Below, in pieces: positions 21,384 through 28,357 of a stretch of 64,000 nt of DNA. This stretch comes from Bacteroidetes bacterium GWC2_46_850 (GTDB taxonomy: Bacteria; Bacteroidota; Bacteroidia; Bacteroidales; Dysgonomonadaceae): contig MENQ01000007.1 of the NCBI GenBank assembly GCA_001768325.1, positions 310,001-374,000 on the forward strand. The letters run 5' to 3'. A model generated the notes under the pieces. It did not search any database. It was not told the DNA's origin and saw only the letters and a list, made by a program, of their open reading frames with translations. The first letter of the stretch is position 1. The number at the start of each line of letters is the position of its first letter. Position numbers and translations under genes: made by a program.

Positions 21384-21803
21384 TTATTTCTTCTTTGCTC
21401 CCGGCTTAGCCGCTACAGCTGTCTTCGCTCCCGGTTTAGGACGTTTTGCCCCGTATTTGGAACGACGTTGGGTACGACCGTTTACACCGGCAGTATCCAA
21501 GGTACCCCGTACAATGTGATAACGCACACCCGGCAGGTCTTTTACACGTCCACCACGCACCAGCACGATGGAGTGCTCCTGCAGGTTGTGTCCTTCTCCC
21601 GGAATGTAAGCATTCACTTCCTTCGAGTTCGTTAAACGTACACGTGCCACCTTTCTCATGGCTGAGTTCGGCTTCTTCGGAGTCGTGGTATACACCCTCA
21701 CACAAACCCCACGACGCTGCGGACAGGAGTCCAGGGCGGGCGATTTGCTTTTATCCGTAAGTGTGGTACGTCCTTTTCTTACTAGTTGTTGAATTGTAGG
21801 CAT
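21384..21803 (-). CDS. rpsL: 30S ribosomal protein S12
   Basis: The 139-residue protein has the S12 decoding motifs [13 protein letters not shown] near residues 39-51 and [11 protein letters not shown] near residue 90. The lysines whose substitution gives streptomycin resistance are wild type. A short Ala/Gly/Lys tail is added at the C-terminus. First gene of the supercluster, with its promoter about 130 bp upstream. Confidence 0.98.
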   Translation of the reverse strand: MPTIQQLVRKGRTTLTDKSKSPALDSCPQRRGVCVRVYTTTPKKPNSAMRKVARVRLTNSKEVNAYIPGEGHNLQEHSIVLVRGGRVKDLPGVRYHIVRGTLDTAGVNGRTQRRSKYGAKRPKPGAKTAVAAKPGAKKK

Positions 21804-21930
21804 CTTCTGCTTTCTTTTTACGTATTGCTATTTTCTAAATAATTTCTCAGTCTTTCATTTTCACCCTTTTGGCACACAATAATGCCCTGATTATCATTCA
21901 ATAACCTTTCTGTTGGGGTCAAAAACGGCA

Positions 21931-21962
21931 CAAAATTACAAATAATCAGAAAGATATGCAAA
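21931..21962 (-). promoter_or_regulatory. Promoter of the ribosomal supercluster
   Basis: On the minus strand a -33 TTTG (plus 21959-21962) is followed after 20 nt by TAATTTTG (plus 21931-21938). This matches the Bacteroidota consensus TTTG-N19-21-TAnnTTTG. It predicts a leader of about 120 nt before rpsL. Confidence 0.75.
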
Positions 21963-21998
21963 TGTTTGGGAATGTTTTTTTGAAAAAAGAGAAAGGAG

Positions 21999-22118
21999 GC
22001 AGCGGTCAGCTTTCAGCTATCAGCGATCAGCTTTCAGCGGTCAGCGGTCAGCTATCAGCGGTCAGCTATCAGCGGTCAGCTATCAGCTCCGGTAGTGGGA
22101 TGTTGTGAGGGGCAGCGG
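21999..22118. repeat. 7-bp tandem array and boundary motif upstream of rpsL
   Basis: More than ten heptamers of the form CAGCGGT, CAGCTAT, CAGCGAT and CAGCTTT run in strict 7-bp steps, then CCGGTAGTGGGATGTTG and a GGGGCAGCGG end. It is the inverse complement of the CTGANNN arrays seen elsewhere and points toward rpsL. Confidence 0.85.
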
Positions 22119-22187
22119 AAATCATTTTGAATTAATATGACAAATTGACAAGAGCGACACGTCACATGTGTAAAAAAACAGAGGATC

Positions 22188-22352
22188 ATGAAAGATTTTC
22201 AGGAATTTTGCATACTTTTACCTCTGGCACACGATTTGAATTATATTTTATCAGGAAATTTTGCTGAAATACAAATTCAGTTTGAAGCATTTGAAGTAGT
22301 AAAACAGGAAAAGCCGACTGCCGAATGCAACCTTGCAGACCGCCGTTTTTGA
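22188..22352 (+). CDS. Candidate 54-residue small ORF, unknown
   Basis: ATG 22188-22190 is preceded by GAGGA and opens a 54-codon frame (begins MKDFQEFCILLPLAHDLNY, ends NLADRRF). I recognise no family and see no signal peptide. It lies alone in the divergent gap between rpsL and the sigma-factor gene, and its stop falls where the next repeat module begins. It may be a real small protein or chance; the rest of the gap outside the repeats holds nothing else I can name. Confidence 0.25.
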   Translation: MKDFQEFCILLPLAHDLNYILSGNFAEIQIQFEAFEVVKQEKPTAECNLADRRF

Positions 22353-22405
22353 CAAGCTTTCACCACCAAAGCTGACAGCTGATTCCTGAATCCTGATCAC
22401 TAAAC
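22341..22405. repeat. Boundary motif and 7-bp array before the sigma-factor gene
   Basis: Reads GACAAGCTTTCACCACCAAAG, then CTGACAG CTGATTC CTGAATC CTGATCA, then CTAAAC. Polarity is CTGANNN toward the ECF sigma gene at 22460, opposite to the array that faces rpsL. Confidence 0.8.
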
Positions 22406-22459
22406 AAAAAAAAATCCCGATCCCGTGTAACTTTTTGCCCGGTTAACCGTCATTTCATA

Positions 22460-22969
22460 ATGAGTAACGAACCATTCTTCCAAATCATCCTGCCGATGAA
22501 GGACCGGCTTTTCCGCCTGGCATACGGCATTGTCAGAGATCAGGAAGAAGCTGAAGACATTCTGCAGGATCTGTTACTCAAGCTGTGGAGCAGGAAAGAG
22601 GAGTGGAGCGATATCGGGAATCTGGAAGCGTACTGCTTCAGAGCCATCAAGAACATGGCACTCGACAGGCTAGCCACAATGACTGTCCGCAAGACAGATT
22701 CCATAGAGCGGGAAAAGGAAGATCTTTATTTCGTGGACCATCAGTCGCCACACAGTGAGATGGTCGTGAAAGAACAACGCATCCTAATTGAACGATGCCT
22801 CCGGGAGCTCCCCGAAAACCAGCAACTCACATTCCGGTTGCGTGAGGTGGAGGGGATGAGCTACCGGGAGATTTCAGAGACACTCGCCATCAGCGAGGAT
22901 CTGGTCAAGATAAGCCTTTTTAGGGCACGAAAAAAAATGAAAGAATTATTAGCGGGATATGGCAGCTAA
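22460..22969 (+). CDS. ECF-type RNA polymerase sigma factor
   Basis: The 169-residue protein has region 2 (FRLAYGIVRDQEEAEDILQDLLLKLW, residues about 18-43) and region 4 (RELPENQQLTFRLREVEGMSYREISETLAISEDLVKISLFRARKKM, to about 163). It lacks regions 1 and 3, as in extracytoplasmic-function sigma factors. It overlaps the next gene by 11 bp, a membrane protein that is the likely cognate anti-sigma factor. The inducing signal is unknown. Confidence 0.92.
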   Translation: MSNEPFFQIILPMKDRLFRLAYGIVRDQEEAEDILQDLLLKLWSRKEEWSDIGNLEAYCFRAIKNMALDRLATMTVRKTDSIEREKEDLYFVDHQSPHSEMVVKEQRILIERCLRELPENQQLTFRLREVEGMSYREISETLAISEDLVKISLFRARKKMKELLAGYGS

Positions 22970-23591
22970 AAACGACGGATACATAGATATCTTATTGGAA
23001 AGGTACTGGAGTTGCGAAACCACCCTTTCAGAAGAGCAGGAACTGCGTGATTTCTTCTCGCAGAGCAATCTGCCGGCAGCGTGGCAGCCCTACGCCCCCC
23101 TCTTCGCATACACCCGGGAGGAGCAGTCCGTCTCCCTGAGTGAAGGATTCGACGAGCGACTGAAGAAAGCCATGGAGAAAGAAAAGGCCGGCAACAAAGA
23201 ATACATCACCATCCGCATTTTTGCTCCTCTGCTGCGTGTGGCAGCCTCACTGCTGCTTATCGTGGGACTGGGCATCAGCATCTTCTTCATCACCCGCCAG
23301 AACAACAACCCCTGGTTTGTGGAAACATACGACGACCCCAACGCAGCCATCAAGGATGCCACTTACGCACTCGAGAAGCTCTCCCATGCCTTGCAGACTA
23401 CCGAGGAAGCATCACTGGAGACCATCCGCGTGATTGACGATCTGGATATCGACTGGTCGGCACTCGACTCGCTTATGGCGGAGGACGAGGAATTGACTGC
23501 CGACTCGCTTGCCGCCACCGCACAGGAGAAGAAAGACACGCTGCATATCGGCACATTCATCTCCAACAACAAAAAGGAGAAAGAAATATGA
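22959..23591 (+). CDS. Single-pass membrane protein, probable anti-sigma factor
   Basis: The 210-residue protein has an N-terminal cytosolic region (about 1-85) with the short DGYIDILLERYWSCETTLSEEQEL segment common in Bacteroidota anti-sigma-like proteins, one membrane helix at about 88-110 (LLRVAASLLLIVGLGISIFF), and an acidic outer region. Translational overlap with the sigma gene upstream and the DUF4252 gene downstream indicates one operon. Anti-sigma function is inferred from context and topology. Confidence 0.6.
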   Translation: MAAKNDGYIDILLERYWSCETTLSEEQELRDFFSQSNLPAAWQPYAPLFAYTREEQSVSLSEGFDERLKKAMEKEKAGNKEYITIRIFAPLLRVAASLLLIVGLGISIFFITRQNNNPWFVETYDDPNAAIKDATYALEKLSHALQTTEEASLETIRVIDDLDIDWSALDSLMAEDEELTADSLAATAQEKKDTLHIGTFISNNKKEKEI

Positions 23592-24103
23592 GAAAAACAA
23601 TGTTGGTCCTGATTATCCTGCTCACATCGGCATCGCTTTCTGCGAATGGCTTTGTCACGCAGTTCATCCATAAATACAGTGAGGAAGGTCGTCCGCTGAA
23701 TAACGTGAATATCGGCAAGACGATGCTCGACAAGATGGCAGCGAATACCGAGGATGAAGAATTAAAGAATGCTTTCAAAGAGTTGAAAAGCATACGGATT
23801 ATAAGCAGTGAAAATGCAAAAGATTCCAGGTACTATTTCGAAAAGGCGAATGATCTGGTCAAGGAGGAGTTCGGCGATTATGAAGAGATGGTGTCGGTAA
23901 ACGAAAGAAACTCCCGGATCTCCGTCTGGATGAAGCGGGGAGATAAAAATGTGCAGGAACTCATTCTGATCTCACTCGATGAGGAGAATCATTTGAGCAT
24001 CATCACTGTCTCGGGAAAGATCGATTTTAAGACCTTCTCCAAACTGTCCGGCACACTGAAAAATGAGCCCGCGCTCACCGAAGATTTGCCGGAGAACAAA
24101 TAG
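23588..24103 (+). CDS. DUF4252-type exported protein
   Basis: The 171-residue protein has a signal peptide (MRKTMLVLIILLTSASLSANG) and the pattern of DUF4252, with conserved IRIISSENAKDSRYYFEKANDL near residue 73 and LILISLDEENHLSIITVSGKID near residue 121. The function is not established. DUF4252 genes often follow ECF sigma and anti-sigma genes in Bacteroidota, which fits here (4-bp overlap). Possibly a sensor or target of the sigma regulon. Confidence 0.75.
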   Translation: MRKTMLVLIILLTSASLSANGFVTQFIHKYSEEGRPLNNVNIGKTMLDKMAANTEDEELKNAFKELKSIRIISSENAKDSRYYFEKANDLVKEEFGDYEEMVSVNERNSRISVWMKRGDKNVQELILISLDEENHLSIITVSGKIDFKTFSKLSGTLKNEPALTEDLPENK

Positions 24104-24128
24104 ACAAGTTTCATGCACACCAAAGAAG

Positions 24129-24166
24129 TTGAACGCTGATAGCTGAATGCTAAAAGCTAAAACACA
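24129..24166. repeat. Short 7-bp array after the sigma operon
   Basis: Reads ACGCTGATAGCTGAATGCTAAAAGCTAAAA, with CTGA polarity toward the 3' end of the leftward membrane gene at 24342. Confidence 0.6.
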
Positions 24167-24199
24167 AATAACTTTTTTCTTTTTTATATTTAAACGAAG

Positions 24200-24240
24200 A
24201 CAGGCAGCCGAACGCGAGTTTAGCTGCCTGTTAATTTTTA
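24200..24240 (+). terminator. Intrinsic terminator of the sigma-factor operon
   Basis: ACAGGCAGC (24200-24208) pairs perfectly with GCTGCCTGT (24223-24231), followed by TAATTTTTA. It lies about 100 bp after the DUF4252 stop. Confidence 0.75.
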
Positions 24241-24341
24241 CTCCGGTCTTACATCTCCGTCTTGCAGATTCTGCCTGTTTTGCAAATCTTTTATCACCTT
24301 TTTCCAGCTACCCGCATCGGAACGAAACTTTCCTGTCAGGT

Positions 24342-25454
24342 TCAGGCTTTCTTCAACTTGTCTCTGAAGCGTTGTGCCAGCAGCACCGTATTCTTCAGAT
24401 ATTCGAACTCCAGCTCAAAGCACTCCGAAAAGATGTTGTTGCCCATGTTGTCTTCAATCTGCGCTTCGGTCCACAGCTTGCCACCCTTCAGATGGAGGCT
24501 GTTGAATAGCGCCTCATCCTCGATATCGGAGGCATAGAGAAATATAAGCCGCTTTGTAGACTCATTCTCAAAAGTATACTTCAGGAGAAAACGCAGCGGG
24601 AGGTCATTGCTGCCACACTCATGCGCGACACTTTGTCGCACAGTTCCGTCTATATCGTCGTTGAACTGCATATATTTCTCGAACGGATAATCGAGCATTC
24701 CCGGATTCAGGAGCCGATCAGGATCACGCGCCTGCAGGTAGATGCTTCCCCGATGAATAAGCGCGACCCGCACCACCGGATGCATAAACCGGTTTTTCAT
24801 ATCTTTCGTGATCGATTTGGCCACGCGTCCCGTCACATCACCCTGCTCCGAAACGACAGGCAACCATTCCTCCTCCACCAGTTTCTTGCGAAGGATATAG
24901 AGCCTACCCTCTTCCAGCAGCATGATCGCAAGCAGGATCAGCTGACTCGATATCTTGATGATGGCTTCCCGTACATCGTTGGTGCCTCTGCCGTCAAAAA
25001 GAAAGAAGAGCAGCACAAACATCAGATGCAGCAAGAGTCCATATTGAGCCTGAAAAGCTACGCGAAATGTTTCTTTCAGAAAGTTTTTCAACATCAGGTT
25101 TCTGCTTCTGCCCAGCTGCTTTATGATTCTGCCGCGTGAGAGCCTGATGACAATGAGTGCCAGCACGAAGATGATCTCCACAACCACATATCGATTGACC
25201 ATATGCAAGCTTGTAAAGAAGGTGGCAAATGAGAGTAGGAAGACGATTGCGAATGCGGCGACAGAGATACCATAGATCATCCGGCTCTGTTTGCGTATGG
25301 TAAAGTAACCGAGCAGAGACAATATCAACGCGATTCCCGTAGCTATCCATGAATCGGTGATACCCACGAGAAATGAAAAAACAAACAAAGGAATGAGCCC
25401 TAAGGCAGGATTTCTGAATATGTTTCGTATGTTGAAAAAGTCTACCATAATCAA
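24342..25454 (-). CDS. Multi-pass membrane protein with degenerate Nudix-like C-terminal domain
   Basis: The 370-residue protein has about six membrane segments in residues 15-195. Residues about 205-345 resemble the isopentenyl-diphosphate-isomerase branch of Nudix proteins: VVSEQGDVTGRVAKSITKD, HPVVRVALIHRGSIYLQARD and a ..NPGMLDYPFEKYM segment, followed by YTFENESTKRLIFLYASD. The Nudix box (GX5EX7REUXEEXGU) is broken: where REXXEE should be, the sequence is VAHECGS. So hydrolase activity is doubtful and a sensing or structural role is possible. It stands alone. A start two codons downstream (25448) is equally possible. Confidence 0.6.
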   Translation of the reverse strand: MIMVDFFNIRNIFRNPALGLIPLFVFSFLVGITDSWIATGIALILSLLGYFTIRKQSRMIYGISVAAFAIVFLLSFATFFTSLHMVNRYVVVEIIFVLALIVIRLSRGRIIKQLGRSRNLMLKNFLKETFRVAFQAQYGLLLHLMFVLLFFLFDGRGTNDVREAIIKISSQLILLAIMLLEEGRLYILRKKLVEEEWLPVVSEQGDVTGRVAKSITKDMKNRFMHPVVRVALIHRGSIYLQARDPDRLLNPGMLDYPFEKYMQFNDDIDGTVRQSVAHECGSNDLPLRFLLKYTFENESTKRLIFLYASDIEDEALFNSLHLKGGKLWTEAQIEDNMGNNIFSECFELEFEYLKNTVLLAQRFRDKLKKA

Positions 25455-25629
25455 TCTCTTCCGTGGCTTAAAAACGGAAAATAAATAAAATCTACTCTGT
25501 TAATATTTGAACCTCTACGCTTTAAAATTTAAACCTCGCTACTCCGATTCTGAAAAATCAGCCATGGAGAATGGCCATTTACCAAAAATCTTTATTAATA
25601 ACAATAAAAGGACATTATTGTTTTCTAAA

Positions 25630-25662
25630 ACAAAAATATGACTCCCCCAACGATTGTGGGAG
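25630..25662 (-). terminator. Intrinsic terminator of the DPP IV gene
   Basis: On the minus strand CTCCCACAA and TTGGGGGAG form a 9-bp stem with one mismatch and a 3-nt loop, followed by TCATATTTTTGTTTT. It lies about 70 bp beyond the gene's stop codon. Confidence 0.7.
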
Positions 25663-25728
25663 AGCCATGTTTACCGGCAATCATCGTCGGACAACGAATT
25701 CAGGCCTTATTGCAAAATCGATAAACGA

Positions 25729-27888
25729 TCAGAGATGCCTCTCAAAATGGGCAATCACCTTATCATACAGGTAACGCCTGGTATTTCCTCCTGAGAGATG
25801 ATGATTCTTATCCGGAAAAAAGAACTGGTCGAACTGTTTGTTAGCAAGAATGAGCGCCCGCGTATATTCCATGGAATTCTGGAAATGCACGTTGTCGTCT
25901 GCCGTCCCGTGAATAAGCAGCAGGTTACCCTGCAGCTGACCTGCCAGTGCAATGGGCGATCCTTGCCTGTAGCCGTCGTTGTTCTGTTGCGGCGTACGCA
26001 TGAATCGTTCGGTATACACCGTATCGTAAAAGCGCCAGTCGGTCACCGGCGCGATGGCCACGCCAGCCCTGAAGATGCCGTTTCCACGGCTCATGCTCAT
26101 CAGCACGTTGTATCCGCCATAGCTCCATCCCCAAATACCGATTCGCTTTCCATCCACATAAGGCAGGCTGCCCAGATATCGTGCGGCAGCGATCTGATCG
26201 TCCGACTCATAAATGCCCAGCTTCATATAGGTGCTCTTCCTGAATTCCTCCCCCCGGGCCGCGGTGCCACGACCATCGATGCAAGCCACCACTATATCCT
26301 TCTCCGCAAGCGCGTAATACCAGTCGACGTCATACCTGTCACGCGCCTCCTGCGAATCGGGACCGCTATACTGGATCATTACCATCGGGTATTTCCTCGC
26401 CGGGTTAAAGCCGGCCGGCTTCAACACCCAGCCATTGAGCTGTGTGGTGCCATCGGCCGCCGGCACAGTGATAAACTCCCGCTGCGGTAAACGCGCAGCA
26501 GCCAGCGTCTCGCGCAGCGCACCGTTATCCTCCAGCACACGCAGCTGTTTCCCGTTGCCGTCATGCAGTGTGATTACCGCAGGTGTCGCTGCATCCGTAC
26601 GACGCTGAACGTAATATTTACCCTGTTCGCTGAATGTGGCCGAATAAGAACCGGCCTGCGGTGATAACTTCTGCGGCGTTCCCTTGTCGATGTTCATCCG
26701 GTAAATGTTCCGCCTCAACGGGCTCTCATCGGCTGCCTCGTAGAAGATCATCTTCGTCTGCGGATCCACCGCAAGGAGTTTCGTCACATCATAGCTGCCT
26801 GTAGTGAGCTGCTTCTGCAGCGTGCCCGACAGTCCATATATATAAATATGGCTGAAGCCGTCTTTCTCCGATACATAAGTGAACCGGTCATCCAGAAAAT
26901 GAATCGAGTTCAACCATTCCGCATTCACGTAGTATTTGTTCTCCTCGCGCAGCACTAGCTTGGCCACCGTGGAACGTGGATTCACAAAATAAAGATCGAA
27001 CCTGTTCTGATCCCTGTTGAGTGTCATCACCGCCAGCTGTGCAGGATCCTTCGTGAAGGTGATGCGGGGGATATAGCCATCACCATCCATCGGCACGTCC
27101 ATCGTACGGATCACCCTTGAGGAGATGTCAAACACGCGGCATTCAACCTTTGCATTGGCCTCTCCCGGCTTCGGATATTTAAAACTGTAATAACCGGGAT
27201 AAAGCTGTTCGTTGAAAGTCTGAAATGAAAACTCCTTCACAGCCGACTCGTCGGTGCGCACAAAAGCAAGCTGACTGTTGTCGGGAGAGAACTCCATCAG
27301 CCGCGTGGTACCGAACTCCTCTTCATACACCCAGTCGGTGGCACCGTTGATGATACTGTCCTGCGCACCGTCTTTCGTCACCTGCGACTCTGTATCGAAG
27401 TCGAACTTGGTCAGGAATATATTGTTGTCGATCACGTATGCCACCATCTTCCCATCGGGTGAGAAGGTGGGGATCATCTGCTTCGACGTGTGTTCCGAGA
27501 GCTTGCGTACCGCATTGCGGCGTACATCGTGATAATAGTAGTTCGCTTTGAATGAATGGCGGTACAGCTGCTCGCGGTCGCGGTATACCAGCACCCTGTT
27601 CTCGTCGTCACTAACCAGGAACCCTTCAAAATTGTCGAAGTTACAGTTGCGGGCCGTGCGTACATTGAAAAGTGTGTCCACCGCAACACCCGTGGCGTAG
27701 GCATACTTGATCACTGCCGTCTGCTGCGGATCGGTCTGATAATAATGCATCCCGTCGGCCGCCGAAGTCATGGTCTTTACATCACGCGGTCTGTATTTAC
27801 CGTTCAGGATATCGTCGAGCGTGTCACTTTGTACAGCGGTCGGCAGCAGAAACAATGCCGACAGTGCGGCTAAAAATATCTTTCTCAT
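25729..27888 (-). CDS. Dipeptidyl peptidase IV family serine peptidase (S9B)
   Basis: The 719-residue protein has a signal peptide (residues 1-21), a DPP IV beta-propeller N-domain with the exopeptidase Glu motif DWVYEEEF near residue 190, and an alpha/beta-hydrolase domain. The catalytic triad is intact: Ser589 in GWSYGG, Asp664 in HGTADDN and His696 in NHHLSGG. It should cut X-Pro or X-Ala dipeptides from peptide N-termini in the periplasm. It is divergent from an oligopeptide transporter, which suggests peptide feeding. A -7 box TACTTTTG lies about 22 nt upstream. Confidence 0.93.
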   Translation of the reverse strand: MRKIFLAALSALFLLPTAVQSDTLDDILNGKYRPRDVKTMTSAADGMHYYQTDPQQTAVIKYAYATGVAVDTLFNVRTARNCNFDNFEGFLVSDDENRVLVYRDREQLYRHSFKANYYYHDVRRNAVRKLSEHTSKQMIPTFSPDGKMVAYVIDNNIFLTKFDFDTESQVTKDGAQDSIINGATDWVYEEEFGTTRLMEFSPDNSQLAFVRTDESAVKEFSFQTFNEQLYPGYYSFKYPKPGEANAKVECRVFDISSRVIRTMDVPMDGDGYIPRITFTKDPAQLAVMTLNRDQNRFDLYFVNPRSTVAKLVLREENKYYVNAEWLNSIHFLDDRFTYVSEKDGFSHIYIYGLSGTLQKQLTTGSYDVTKLLAVDPQTKMIFYEAADESPLRRNIYRMNIDKGTPQKLSPQAGSYSATFSEQGKYYVQRRTDAATPAVITLHDGNGKQLRVLEDNGALRETLAAARLPQREFITVPAADGTTQLNGWVLKPAGFNPARKYPMVMIQYSGPDSQEARDRYDVDWYYALAEKDIVVACIDGRGTAARGEEFRKSTYMKLGIYESDDQIAAARYLGSLPYVDGKRIGIWGWSYGGYNVLMSMSRGNGIFRAGVAIAPVTDWRFYDTVYTERFMRTPQQNNDGYRQGSPIALAGQLQGNLLLIHGTADDNVHFQNSMEYTRALILANKQFDQFFFPDKNHHLSGGNTRRYLYDKVIAHFERHL

Positions 27889-27909
27889 CTGTTTTTCACT
27901 TTAATTACA

Positions 27910-27917
27910 CAAAAGTA
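27910..27917 (-). promoter_or_regulatory. -7 promoter box for the DPP IV gene
   Basis: TACTTTTG on the minus strand fits TAnnTTTG exactly. It is 22 bp upstream of the start codon, so the leader would be very short. No good -33 TTTG is at the usual distance. Confidence 0.5.
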
Positions 27918-27993
27918 GCAAATTCGGAACAAACCCCGAAAACTGGTATGTGCTTTACGTTTTTTTTTGTATTTTCGGCAAAATTTTGAATAC

Positions 27994-28230
27994 GAGCGAT
28001 CAGGTGTCAGGAGTCAGCTTTCAGCTTTCAGCTTCAGTAGTTGAATGGTGTCAATGACAGCGGTAAGGAAAAGAGCGATCAGGAGTCAGGAGTCAGGTGT
28101 CAGCTTTCAGCTTCAGTAGTTGAATGGTGTCAATGACAGCGGTAAGGAAAAGAGCGATCAGGAGTCAGGAGTCAGCTTTCAGCTTTCAGCTTCAGTAGTA
28201 GAATGGTGTCAATGACAGCGGTAAGGAAAA
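27994..28230. repeat. Three exact-length 79-bp tandem repeats built on the 7-bp array
   Basis: Units are 27994-28072, 28073-28151 and 28152-28230, each exactly 79 bp. Each begins GAGCGAT, has five heptamers (CAGGAGT, CAGGTGT or CAGCTTT in varying order), then CAGCTTCAGTAGTTGAATGG, TGTCAATGACAGCGGTAAGG and AAAA. The copies differ in which heptamers they carry while keeping length, so they arose by tandem duplication followed by heptamer exchange or mutation. Confidence 0.9.
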
Positions 28231-28295
28231 GAGGACTTTAGTGATAAACAAACGGAAGTTCGTTGAACGTTAAAAAAAGAACCACCAAAATTGAC

Positions 28296-28346
28296 AATCT
28301 TTCACATCTAAAGCTGACAGCTGATAGCTGAACGCTGAATCCTAAA
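28296..28346. repeat. Boundary motif and 7-bp array before the OPT gene
   Basis: Reads GACAATCTTTCACATCTAAAG, then CTGACAG CTGATAG CTGAACG CTGAATC, then CTAAAAAAAC and the ATG at 28358. The polarity is opposite to the tandem repeat facing DPP IV, so the divergent gap is split between its two genes. Confidence 0.8.
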
Positions 28347-28357
28347 AAAACAAACAT

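Noticed and set aside
21999-22118. Periodic array that could be mistaken for a CRISPR
   Set aside because: The unit is 7 bp with variable three bases, without spacers of 25-40 bp and without cas genes.
22188-22352. Strong claim that the small frame upstream of the sigma gene is a peptide regulator
   Set aside because: Only the GAGGA before its ATG supports it; kept as a low-confidence feature.
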